A stretch of 29,771 nt of DNA from CAZTKP01 sp964614215 (lineage in GTDB: Bacteria > UBP6 > UBA1177). Position 1 is the stretch's first letter; the number at the start of each line of letters is the position of its first letter. Position numbers and translations under genes: made by a program. Below are positions 22,527-29,771 of the stretch, in pieces. The notes beneath the pieces were generated by a model, which did no database searches, was not told where the DNA came from, and saw nothing but the letters and a program-made list of their open reading frames with translations. Where the stretch lies: contig CAZTKP010000013.1 of NCBI GenBank assembly GCA_964614215.1, positions 1-29,771 on the forward strand. Reading direction: 5' to 3'.

Positions 22527-24397
22527 TATTTTCCTCCTTCATACTTAACAGCATTTACCGGACATGTCTGGACGCAGCTTCCGTCACCTATGCAAAGATC
22601 TTCATTAACCGTAACGACTCCTTTTTCATCCCTGCTGAAAGTGGGGCATGCAAAAGTGGAAACGCACTCGTTGATCTGATCGCATTTTTCCTGATCGACA
22701 TGAACCTGTCTTGGAGAAAAACCGCTTTTCTTTTTCTGAGTACGCATAAATTTGAGCATACACGGATGTTTAGCGATCACCACATTAAAACCATCAGTGT
22801 TTACAGCTTCCTTAACTGCTTCTCCGAGTTTCTGCTGCTGATAAGTATCAACTTCAAGGATCTTCGAAACGCCCATCCCTTCAAGCATCTGTCTGACGGG
22901 AATTTTCTGAGTGACTTCATCGAAGTTGTGACCGGTTCCGGGATGTTCCTGATGGCCTGTCATTGCAGTTGTTCCGTTTTCCATGAGGATCAGAGTGATG
23001 TTGTGGTTATTAAAAACGGCATTGGTGATGCCTGCGGCTCCTGCATGAAAAAATGTAGAATCTCCGAGAAAACAGACTACTTTTCGCTGAGTGTTAAAAA
23101 GTGCCATGCCTGAGGCTATTCCCGTTGAAGCTCCCATGCTCATAAGCAGTTCCACCATGTTGTAAGGCGGGAGAAAACCCAGAGTATGACAGCCGATATC
23201 TCCGACTTTTATATCCTCATCTTTGAGAGCTTTTTTTATTGCGTAGAAAGCGGATCTGTGACCGCAGCCCGGACACATCTGAGGCGGTCTTACGGGAACT
23301 GAAAAGTCCGGTTCACTCACGGTTCGCTTGTCTACAATATTGCTCCAGGTTCTAAAAAGTATGTCTCTGACTTTATCGGGGGTGTACTCTCCGATAATAT
23401 CGTCGTTTTTCAGTTTTCCTGTTATTCGGCAACTTAATCTGTTGTCGTAAGACATTGTTTTAATTTCATTTTCCATCACAGGGTCAAGTTCTTCGAGAAT
23501 CATTACCTCATCGTGGCCTTTTAGAAAATCAAGAATCTTCTGTTTCGGCAGAGGATGGATCATTGCAAGTTTAAGAATATCGGGCTTTTCTGCTGAATCT
23601 CCAAGAACGTCCATGAGGGAAAGATAGGTTGTTCCAAAGGTGATAACCCCTTTTTTACTGCCGTTATCATGAACGATATCAAGATCATCGAACGGGTGCA
23701 CCGTTGCAAGATTGTCCAGTCTTTCAAGGGCTCTCTTTTTCATCGGAAAGACTTTTGAAGTTATTGGGACATAGTTTTCATCCTTTGAATTGAAACGCGG
23801 AGTATTGTCAGGATGTTTTGGATTCCATGATTCAAATGAAACCTTTTCTTTCTGGTGACAGGTATGAGTTGTAAGCCGCAAGATCACAGGCATCTGTTTT
23901 TCAACTGAAAGTGCCGCGGCTTTTTTAAAGAAAGTGTAGACTTCAGATGGAGATGATGGTTCCAGAACGGGAGTGTAACTCAACTTTGCAATATGTCTGT
24001 TATCCTGCTCGTTCTGGGAAGAGTGTGCCCCGGGATCATCCCCTAAGACAATGACCATTCCGCCTGTGAGTTTCATGTGTCCAAGCTGAACAAAGGTATC
24101 AGCGGCAACGTTAAGGCCCACACTTTTAAAGAAAACGCAGCTCAGATGTCCATTTACACTTGCACCGTAGGCCACTTCTGTAGCAACTTTCTCGTTCGTT
24201 GAGAATTCAAAGTAGAACGGTCTCTTTTCTACAGGAATTGAAGCTATGGCAGTTCCTATCTCGGGTGTCGGGGACCCGGGATAACTGGTGACAACTCTGA
24301 CCCCTGACTCAATAAATGCACGCACAATTGCCGTATTTCCTATCACAATTTCAGAGAATTTATCTCTGTTTAGCAGCATTTTCCCCAGATTTTTCAT
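22526..24397 (-). CDS. iorA: Indolepyruvate ferredoxin oxidoreductase alpha subunit, copy 2, with variant ferredoxin domain
   Basis: A 623-residue IorA of normal length. It has the YPGSPTPEIG motif, MCPGCGH, GDSTFFHAGAAG and ENGTTAMTGHQ for TPP binding, and a C-terminal two-cluster ferredoxin module (567-623). The first cluster motif reads C572-x5-C578-x5-C584-P, with Ile575 where the second Cys is expected. The second reads C602-IG-D605-GS-C608-x3-C612-P, with Asp at the second position. Asp at that position is known from the Pyrococcus furiosus ferredoxin, where it supports a convertible [3Fe-4S]/[4Fe-4S] cluster. Start ATG 24397 has GAGGGGG upstream. Likely reaction: aryl pyruvate + CoA to aryl-acetyl-CoA + CO2. 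Confidence 0.92.
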   Translation of the reverse strand: MKNLGKMLLNRDKFSEIVIGNTAIVRAFIESGVRVVTSYPGSPTPEIGTAIASIPVEKRPFYFEFSTNEKVATEVAYGASVNGHLSCVFFKSVGLNVAADTFVQLGHMKLTGGMVIVLGDDPGAHSSQNEQDNRHIAKLSYTPVLEPSSPSEVYTFFKKAAALSVEKQMPVILRLTTHTCHQKEKVSFESWNPKHPDNTPRFNSKDENYVPITSKVFPMKKRALERLDNLATVHPFDDLDIVHDNGSKKGVITFGTTYLSLMDVLGDSAEKPDILKLAMIHPLPKQKILDFLKGHDEVMILEELDPVMENEIKTMSYDNRLSCRITGKLKNDDIIGEYTPDKVRDILFRTWSNIVDKRTVSEPDFSVPVRPPQMCPGCGHRSAFYAIKKALKDEDIKVGDIGCHTLGFLPPYNMVELLMSMGASTGIASGMALFNTQRKVVCFLGDSTFFHAGAAGITNAVFNNHNITLILMENGTTAMTGHQEHPGTGHNFDEVTQKIPVRQMLEGMGVSKILEVDTYQQQKLGEAVKEAVNTDGFNVVIAKHPCMLKFMRTQKKKSGFSPRQVHVDQEKCDQINECVSTFACPTFSRDEKGVVTVNEDLCIGDGSCVQTCPVNAVKYEGGK

Positions 24398-24430
24398 GTT
24401 TTTCCCCCTCAGATGTTAAAAAGCATATTA

Positions 24431-24458
24431 ACGATATCATTTTTAAGATTAAGGTCAA
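24431..24458 (-). promoter_or_regulatory. Possible promoter of iorA-iorB copy 2
   Basis: On the minus strand TTGACC (plus 24453-24458, 5 of 6) and TATCGT (plus 24431-24436, 4 of 6) are separated by 16 bases, about 35 bases from the iorA start. The rest of the divergent interval 24398-24533 shows nothing clear for the plus-strand genes. Confidence 0.35.
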
Positions 24459-24533
24459 TGAAGTATTATTTTCTGGTGAAAAATCGGCGGTTGTGCTAGG
24501 CTTCATCAGTAAATTACGAATAGAAGGTGATGA

Positions 24534-24839
24534 ATGTCCGGGAAAAAACGCACAAGAGAGGAGATGATAGAGCTTGCATATGATCTCCAGAATTCGATTA
24601 AAGCTCTCTGCGGAAAAAGACCTGTGAGGATCGAGACTAACAAAGATCATAAGCTTCTTCGTGTTGTCTGGGGAAGGGATTACGAGAGGAAAGACTGGTA
24701 TGACGGTGCTGCGATGGGTATTCTGCTTGAGGCTTTCGGAATGAAACACGGTATACATATCCGTCAGATCGCTGTTGAACAGAGCAAGTATTCGGCGGTC
24801 TATCTGACAAAGGCGTCAACTGACCCTGATAAGAAGTGA
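24534..24839 (+). CDS. Hypothetical small cytoplasmic protein
   Basis: A 101-residue protein, charged throughout, with no signal peptide or membrane segment. It has a helical start (TREEMIELAYDLQNSIKALCG), a beta-like section (PVRIETNKDHKLLRVVWG), and DWYDGAAMGILLEAFGMKHG. ATG 24534 has GAAGGTGAT upstream, a good site that supports a real gene. It ends one base before the start of the Wzi-like gene, so the two are probably in one transcript. I do not recognise a family. Confidence 0.65.
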   Translation: MSGKKRTREEMIELAYDLQNSIKALCGKRPVRIETNKDHKLLRVVWGRDYERKDWYDGAAMGILLEAFGMKHGIHIRQIAVEQSKYSAVYLTKASTDPDKK

Positions 24840-24840
24840 T

Positions 24841-26436
24841 ATGAAACGTATCCTCCTGATTTTATTGATTCTTTCCACTGTTTCTCTTTATGCTGAAAAG
24901 GAAACTTTTATCTTTTCAATGCCTGAACTTAAACACGAAAAGGACGATACAGAAGAGGATAAGGGGCATCCGCTTATTCACTTTAACATTGAAGACCGTA
25001 TGGCTATTGATCTGATCGAAGGCCGCTTCCGTGTTCCCACTGACTCATTTTCCATTCTGCCGCGCGGTTTTTACGGGACTGTTCCGTATCTCAATAACCC
25101 GTACAGAATTCTGCCGTTTACAAAGGGAGAGAATGCAGAAAGTTATATAAAACTGTTTTCAAGTTTCGGGATAGAATATTACTATTCAAATAAGGATAAC
25201 AACTTTATTCCGGGACTTTCAGGAAGAAAGATAGACAAGGATTCCACGACTGTCTTTTCACAGACGGGAAGCATGGTTCTTTGGGATTCTATAGGTCTTT
25301 ACTATGAGCTTAATGAAGAGAATTACTATAGGAATGCGGACTGGCTTGGTGCAACCGTCGACCTTAGAAGGGCTTACATCAAGCTGAAACTCTGGAAGTT
25401 GTCAGTGATGTTCGGGAAAGACAATATTCATCTGGGACCAGGTGAGTACGGCCTGCTTTTTTCATCAAATGCCGAGCCTTTCCGGATGATAAAATTCCAG
25501 AACGAGGAAACTATCAAATTCGGCGGTGACTGGAACTTTGTTTTTATGAAGGGCTGGCTTAACGACGATGACAGAGATGTTTCCAACCCTGAAGTTATGG
25601 CGATGAGGCTTACATACCGTCCAATGGGACTGTTCGACTTCTTTGAACTTGGGATGACGAGGGCAATGATGTACAGTGGTGACGGAATGTACCAGTATGA
25701 GATCTATGAGTATCCCAAGCTCATTATCGGATCTGAAGATAACGTTCCCAGAGGCAAGTGGGACGCGGATAGTTACGGAGCAGTTGATTTTACCTTTCAT
25801 ATTCCTTTTTACAAACTGGACAGAAGAATTAAGAGCTTTAAATTCTATTTTCAGGAAGCGGGAACAGATATAAGAGCGATCTGGCAGGTTGAAGACTGGG
25901 GAAATATCACACTTCCCTATATTCTTTTCGGTTTTTATGAAAGAGCTTATCTGACAGGACTTTTCATGGCGCTTCCCGATGATATTTTCAGGCTCGAATA
26001 TTCAAAAACGTCGTATTCCTTTTACAGGCATCACCTCTATAATGAAGATGGATTTACATTAAAGGGAATGAGCCTGGGACACCCGCTTGGAACAAACCAC
26101 CAGGCACTGAGGTTTAACCACCGACATTGGTTCTGTGACTCATATTCACTGAAATGGGAGGTGGGATTCTATCAGTTGCCGGCATATAGTGGAAACGATA
26201 AAGATAAAACTTTTTCCGCCTTTTTTCCTATGTTTTCACTTGATGAAGGACTTGTAAGAAGGGGATATTTTACCATCTGGAATGACTGGATCATCTATGG
26301 ACATCACCTGAGAGCCTACTTTACATTGGATGCAGGAACAAAAACTGATGAAGACAGAGCACCAATAAGAATTGAAATAAGTGACAGAGCAAGTGTTAAT
26401 GTTATTCTCGGACTGTCTATAAAATTTAAATTTTAG
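24841..26436 (+). CDS. Capsule-assembly Wzi-like outer-membrane protein
   Basis: A 531-residue outer-membrane barrel candidate with signal peptide MKRILLILLILSTVSLYA and terminal phenylalanine. The central segment VMFGKDNIHLGPGEYGLLFSSNAEPFRMIKFQ matches the hallmark of the Wzi family (GKDxxxWGPGxxGxLxLSxNAxPF). Wzi is an outer-membrane lectin that anchors capsular polysaccharide in E. coli. Many Wzi-like proteins in other phyla have no proven link to capsule, so the role in surface polysaccharide is inference. No polysaccharide genes are adjacent within the window. It converges with the ceramide-type operon with only four bases between stops. Confidence 0.72.
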   Translation: MKRILLILLILSTVSLYAEKETFIFSMPELKHEKDDTEEDKGHPLIHFNIEDRMAIDLIEGRFRVPTDSFSILPRGFYGTVPYLNNPYRILPFTKGENAESYIKLFSSFGIEYYYSNKDNNFIPGLSGRKIDKDSTTVFSQTGSMVLWDSIGLYYELNEENYYRNADWLGATVDLRRAYIKLKLWKLSVMFGKDNIHLGPGEYGLLFSSNAEPFRMIKFQNEETIKFGGDWNFVFMKGWLNDDDRDVSNPEVMAMRLTYRPMGLFDFFELGMTRAMMYSGDGMYQYEIYEYPKLIIGSEDNVPRGKWDADSYGAVDFTFHIPFYKLDRRIKSFKFYFQEAGTDIRAIWQVEDWGNITLPYILFGFYERAYLTGLFMALPDDIFRLEYSKTSYSFYRHHLYNEDGFTLKGMSLGHPLGTNHQALRFNHRHWFCDSYSLKWEVGFYQLPAYSGNDKDKTFSAFFPMFSLDEGLVRRGYFTIWNDWIIYGHHLRAYFTLDAGTKTDEDRAPIRIEISDRASVNVILGLSIKFKF

Positions 26437-26440
26437 AAAG

Positions 26441-27424
26441 TTAAAGCCAGTTCTTTTTCTGATACCATTCTAGTGTAAGCAAGATACCGTTTTTTAAATT
26501 AAATTCAGGTGCCCAGCCTAGACTCTTTATAAGTTTGTTTGAACATAACCAGTAGTTCTGCTTCATTTCGATAATTTTCTGGAAATTTATTAATGCAGGT
26601 TTCCCTGAAATTTTTGAAATTAGTTCAGAAACCGCTGCAACAGGATAAGCTGCAAACTCCGGCAATTTTATTTTAAGCACATTTTTTCCCATAGCTTGTT
26701 TTATCAAAGTAGCAAAGCTGCTCCATGTAATCGTTTCATCTCCGCAAAGATAGTAAGTTTTCTGTTTAAGGTTTTTCTGTTCAAGAAGAAAGAATATCCC
26801 ATTTACCAGATCATTTATGAATATTATCGAAAGATGTTTTTCCTTAATACCCATAACTAATGATATATGATGATTAACAAGCTTAAAATATTGAAGAAAG
26901 TCTTTTTCTTTTGGTCCGAAGACAGAGGATGCTCTTACAATCAGGTAGTCGTTCTGGTTTTTTTCACCCCATGCTTTGACAGTTTTTTCAGCTCTATACT
27001 TACTTTTTCCATACCATGTCAGAGGGTTGGGTTTATCTTTTTCATCAATAAAATGACTTATGCCTGAAGACGGCCCGCCTACAGCCTGAGAACTTAGAAA
27101 GACAAATTTTACATTTTTGCTTTCACATGCTTTGAGTAAGGATTCTGTACATAGAATGTTAGATCTGGTCATGTCATCTTCATAAATTGTTTTTGTAGCT
27201 CCGGCACAATGTATAACAATATCATCTTTTCCGATTATTCCGTTAAGAAACCCCATGTTATCAAGCTGTCCGTAAAATATTGCTGCTCCAAGAGATTCCA
27301 GAATATGGAGATCAGAGGTATATCTGCGGGAAATGATCTTTACTGAATATTTGTTTCTTAAAGCGTGCTCGGCAATGTGGTATCCAATAAACCCGGTTGC
27401 ACCTGTAATGACTATTTTTTTCAT
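26441..27424 (-). CDS. cerR: NAD-dependent epimerase/dehydratase-family reductase, candidate ceramide reductase CerR
   Basis: A 327-residue extended SDR-fold enzyme. The N-terminal nucleotide site GATGFIG is at residues 8-14. The catalytic set is present: Ser in VFLSSQAVGG, and YGKSK as the YxxxK motif. Alone it could be a sugar epimerase or steroid-dehydrogenase-like enzyme. Its place as third gene behind a serine palmitoyltransferase and a GNAT-type acyltransferase matches the Caulobacter ceramide pathway, in which CerR reduces the 3-oxo group of the acylated 3-oxosphinganine. An AGGA site lies upstream and only ten bases separate it from the previous gene. The operon is AT-rich in places (13 of 60 G/C at 27901-27960). 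Confidence 0.72.
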   Translation of the reverse strand: MKKIVITGATGFIGYHIAEHALRNKYSVKIISRRYTSDLHILESLGAAIFYGQLDNMGFLNGIIGKDDIVIHCAGATKTIYEDDMTRSNILCTESLLKACESKNVKFVFLSSQAVGGPSSGISHFIDEKDKPNPLTWYGKSKYRAEKTVKAWGEKNQNDYLIVRASSVFGPKEKDFLQYFKLVNHHISLVMGIKEKHLSIIFINDLVNGIFFLLEQKNLKQKTYYLCGDETITWSSFATLIKQAMGKNVLKIKLPEFAAYPVAAVSELISKISGKPALINFQKIIEMKQNYWLCSNKLIKSLGWAPEFNLKNGILLTLEWYQKKNWL

Positions 27425-27434
27425 GTTGGTTTTC

Positions 27435-28559
27435 CTAAAAGTCTTTTTTCAGAATTATATACCGGTTCTCCGGTTTAGCATTTATCTTTTTAAGAAGGGA
27501 TATCATTCTGGTGTTGTTTTCCAGTATCCACCCCATTTCAACATTTCTATAGTTTTCGGTTTTAAGTCCGGTTTCAAATATATGTCTGTACAGAAGAATA
27601 TCCAACCCCGTATTCCGGAACTTTCTTTTAACACCCATAATTAAAACTCTCATAGAGGTTAGTGATTTTCTCTTTCTTATTGCATCGTAGACTAAAGACG
27701 GAGATATTCTGCCGTTTCTATATTTCCGGAGTATTTCATTGAAGTTAGGTACAGCAACAAGACAGGCCGCAGGTTCTCCGTCTTTAAAAAGAAGATATAT
27801 TATTCTGGGATCAGCAAATATTTTTAAGGTCTCTGTCAGCTCTTTAATTTCAGGTTTAGACATTGGTATAAACCCCCAGTTCTCAGACCATGCATCATTG
27901 TAAATATCAAGAATCGTTTCTATATCATATCCAAGTTTCTTCATATTAATATTTCTGATTTTCACATTCCTGATACTCTTTTCTATGCGGTTAGACATAT
28001 TGTTAATTATATCAGGAACCTGAGTAACATTGTCAATTGTAAATGAATATAATGTTTTTAGGCGTTTCCAGCCAGCCTCATAAAATATCAGAGGATAGTA
28101 GTTTTTTGTCCAGGGCATCATTATAGATGGCTCCCTATGAAAGCCGTTTGTCTGGAATCCACACTCATCATTTATATTAAAATTAAAAGGTCCGGAAGCA
28201 GAAGTCATTCCTTGAGACTTTAACCATTTTTCAACTGAATTTGTAAGTTCTGTACAAACTTCTGAACTGTCAACAGATTCGTAGAAACCGAAAAATCCCT
28301 CAGTCTTTTTATATTTGTCATTATATTTTCTATCAATCTGTGCGGTAACTCTTCCGACAGTTTTTCCGTCTTTTACTGCAATGAAGAAAGCAGCAGTGTT
28401 CTCTGAAAGAAAAGCTCCCTTTTTTTTATTGAACTTATCCTTCATAATTGTTTTTAAAGGTGCTGTCCAGTTGGAATCATTTTCGTATAGTCTGTAAGGG
28501 AAATCTATAAATTCCTTCATTCCTTTTTTGTCGTCCGTTACGTTGATTACACTGATCAT
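27435..28559 (-). CDS. bcerS: GNAT-superfamily acyltransferase, candidate bacterial ceramide synthase
   Basis: A 374-residue protein with two GNAT-like halves. The N-terminal half has AAFFIAVKDGKTVGRVTAQ and then GPFNFNINDECGF. The middle has PSIMMPWTKNYYPLIFYEAGW. The C-terminal half has YLLFKDGEPAACLVAVPN and ends with GWILENNTRMISLLKKINAKPE, a typical acetyl-CoA/acyl-CoA-site ending. Size and position match the Caulobacter bacterial ceramide synthase, which N-acylates 3-oxosphinganine. Start overlaps the spt stop as ATGA, with GGAGAA inside the end of spt. No signal peptide or membrane helix is seen. The substrate assignment rests on context; a plain GNAT enzyme of other function is the alternative. 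Confidence 0.72.
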   Translation of the reverse strand: MISVINVTDDKKGMKEFIDFPYRLYENDSNWTAPLKTIMKDKFNKKKGAFLSENTAAFFIAVKDGKTVGRVTAQIDRKYNDKYKKTEGFFGFYESVDSSEVCTELTNSVEKWLKSQGMTSASGPFNFNINDECGFQTNGFHREPSIMMPWTKNYYPLIFYEAGWKRLKTLYSFTIDNVTQVPDIINNMSNRIEKSIRNVKIRNINMKKLGYDIETILDIYNDAWSENWGFIPMSKPEIKELTETLKIFADPRIIYLLFKDGEPAACLVAVPNFNEILRKYRNGRISPSLVYDAIRKRKSLTSMRVLIMGVKRKFRNTGLDILLYRHIFETGLKTENYRNVEMGWILENNTRMISLLKKINAKPENRYIILKKDF

Positions 28560-29746
28560 TTTTTTTCTCCGGATAATAGTTCTGATAAAACTGAAGCTAC
28601 ATATTTTATCTGATCCGAAGTATGAGTTGACATTAAACTGAGTCTGATCATAGCCTTGTCTTTGGGAACCGCAGGAAAAATGACAGGATTTACAAATATT
28701 TTATAGCCCTCCAGTTTTTTACATAAGTGAAAAGCAGTTTCATCTTTACCGATAGGAATAGAGATAATCGGTGTTTCCGACAGTCCGGTATCTATTCCGG
28801 CTGAATGTAGGAGTTGTTTAAACTTAAAAGTATTATGCCATAATTTTTCAATTCTTTCGGGTTCTGCAACGATTATTTCCATAGCTTTCTGAGTTGCAGC
28901 GACGGAAGATGGGGGGATGCTCGCACTAAATATCATTGCCCGGCTGTGATGTTTCAGGAATTCTATAGTTCTAAAATCGGAAGCTATAAATCCGCCCGTC
29001 GATGCAAGAGATTTGCTGAATGTCCCCATAATCACATCTATTTCATCTGTAAGGTTAAAATATTCGGCTGTTCCGGCTCCAGTTTTTCCCAGAACCCCGA
29101 TACTATGGGCTTCGTCAACCATCACTACGGCATTGAACTCTTTTGCCAGATTTACAATTTCAGGAAGATTTGCAATATCACCATCCATACTGAAAATACC
29201 GTCTGTCACGATCATTTTACATTTTTCCCGGGGTGTGGAAGAAAGTACTCTTTTCAGATCGCTCATATCGTTATGTCTGAATTTTAAAGTTTTTGAAAGA
29301 GCAAGTCTTGCCGCATCCATTATTGATGCGTGATTTGCACTGTCAAGAATAAGATAGTCGTGCCTACCCATTAATGTTGTGATTGCTCCCAGATTTGCCA
29401 TAAAACCACTTGAATACAGAAGAGATCGCTCTTTTTTTACAAAACTGGCAAGGCTGTTCTCTAAAGATGTATGTATGTCAAGAGTTCCGTTTAAAAAAGG
29501 AGAGCCGCCACATCCGGTACCATACTTCAAGGTTGCATCCATAGCAGCCATTTTAACTTCAGGATGTGAAGAAAGTCCGAGGTAACTGTTTGATCCCATC
29601 ATAATGACATCTTTATTGTTTCTCAGTTCAATTTCAGTGTTTTGTTCGGAATATATTTCCCTGAAATATGGATAGATGCCGTTTCGTTTTGCAATAATTG
29701 ATCTATCATATCGATCTGCTTTTTCAAAAAAATGTGAATTTCTCAT
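28556..29746 (-). CDS. spt: Serine palmitoyltransferase (alpha-oxoamine synthase family)
   Basis: PLP enzyme that condenses serine with a fatty acyl thioester to give 3-oxosphinganine, the first step of sphingolipid synthesis. The 396-residue protein has GTGCGGSPFLNGTLDIH (76-92), His139 that stacks on PLP, DEAHSIG (211-217) and the PLP lysine Lys245 in GTFSKS. GTFSKS is typical of serine palmitoyltransferases, whereas the related KBL and BioF enzymes usually read GTLGKA or similar. The PVIFPAVP...IRLSLMSTHT ending also fits. It is soluble, like other bacterial forms. ATG 29746 has AGGAGA upstream. It is the first gene seen of a three-gene unit; the promoter and any dedicated acyl-carrier protein would lie beyond the window edge. 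Confidence 0.88.
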   Translation of the reverse strand: MRNSHFFEKADRYDRSIIAKRNGIYPYFREIYSEQNTEIELRNNKDVIMMGSNSYLGLSSHPEVKMAAMDATLKYGTGCGGSPFLNGTLDIHTSLENSLASFVKKERSLLYSSGFMANLGAITTLMGRHDYLILDSANHASIMDAARLALSKTLKFRHNDMSDLKRVLSSTPREKCKMIVTDGIFSMDGDIANLPEIVNLAKEFNAVVMVDEAHSIGVLGKTGAGTAEYFNLTDEIDVIMGTFSKSLASTGGFIASDFRTIEFLKHHSRAMIFSASIPPSSVAATQKAMEIIVAEPERIEKLWHNTFKFKQLLHSAGIDTGLSETPIISIPIGKDETAFHLCKKLEGYKIFVNPVIFPAVPKDKAMIRLSLMSTHTSDQIKYVASVLSELLSGEKK

Positions 29747-29771
29747 TTTTTTCTCCTACTTAAAATAATTT

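Noticed and set aside
26421..26434. Perfect AT palindrome at the end of the Wzi-like gene as a terminator
   Set aside because: The stem has no G-C pairs and the bases code for the conserved KFKF end; it would not terminate transcription.

Overview
The window looks like a chromosomal segment of an anaerobic, diderm (outer-membrane) bacterium, most likely from a deltaproteobacterial or Myxococcota-type lineage. This placement is an inference from gene content, since there is no rRNA marker. The evidence is: an RpoH-type sigma factor; TolC-, MlaC- and Wzi-type envelope proteins; several lipoproteins with lipoboxes; two indolepyruvate:ferredoxin oxidoreductases; a bacterial-type ProS with an insertion domain; low-to-moderate GC; and surface lipoproteins with long Thr-Gly-Asp/Asn tripeptide linkers. 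Three runs of exactly 100 N (5754-5853, 8919-9018, 16163-16262) are scaffold gaps, so this is a draft or metagenome assembly and reading frames cannot be carried across them by counting.

Layout. (1) 1-2302: promoter and iorA-iorB pair 1, whose alpha subunit lacks the ferredoxin domain. (2) 2414-6719: an envelope operon with a membrane protein resembling an inactivated M50 peptidase fused to two cyclic-nucleotide-binding domains, a small exported pseudopilin-like protein, and a tandem CsgG-like protein interrupted by a gap. (3) 6733-8190: an AT-rich AbiE toxin-antitoxin pair with its own promoter. (4) 8178-9107 (minus): a lipoprotein with TG[D/N] repeats and three Cys-rich repeats. (5) 9264-12451: proS, a chalcone-isomerase-like exported protein and rpoH. 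(6) 12507-15138: deoC behind an extended -10 promoter, then two lipoproteins and a beta-barrel-like protein. (7) 15135-17178 (minus): a membrane protein and a TG[D/N]-repeat lipoprotein with an endonuclease/exonuclease/phosphatase domain. (8) 17245-21972: rpsB-tsf with a structured leader and an intrinsic terminator that overlaps the start of a tolC-like gene, then mlaC-like and queH. (9) 21969-24397 (minus): a second iorA-iorB pair, with the ferredoxin domain but with altered cluster-ligand positions. (10) 24534-26436: a small unknown protein and a Wzi-like outer-membrane protein. (11) 26441-29746 (minus): three tightly packed genes that match the bacterial ceramide (sphingolipid) pathway, spt-bcerS-cerR.

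Together the genes suggest amino-acid (aryl-pyruvate) fermentation linked to ferredoxin, plus heavy investment in the outer envelope: sphingolipid synthesis, lipid transport (MlaC), TolC export, a capsule-associated barrel and repeat-stalked surface lipoproteins. No rRNA, tRNA, CRISPR array, transposase or integrase was seen. No stretch longer than about 210 bases lacks a gene. The most interesting points are the compact ceramide operon, the pseudo-peptidase/cNMP fusion, the paired IOR enzymes with different electron-transfer ends, and the terminator hairpin that holds the tolC-like ribosome binding site and start codon.
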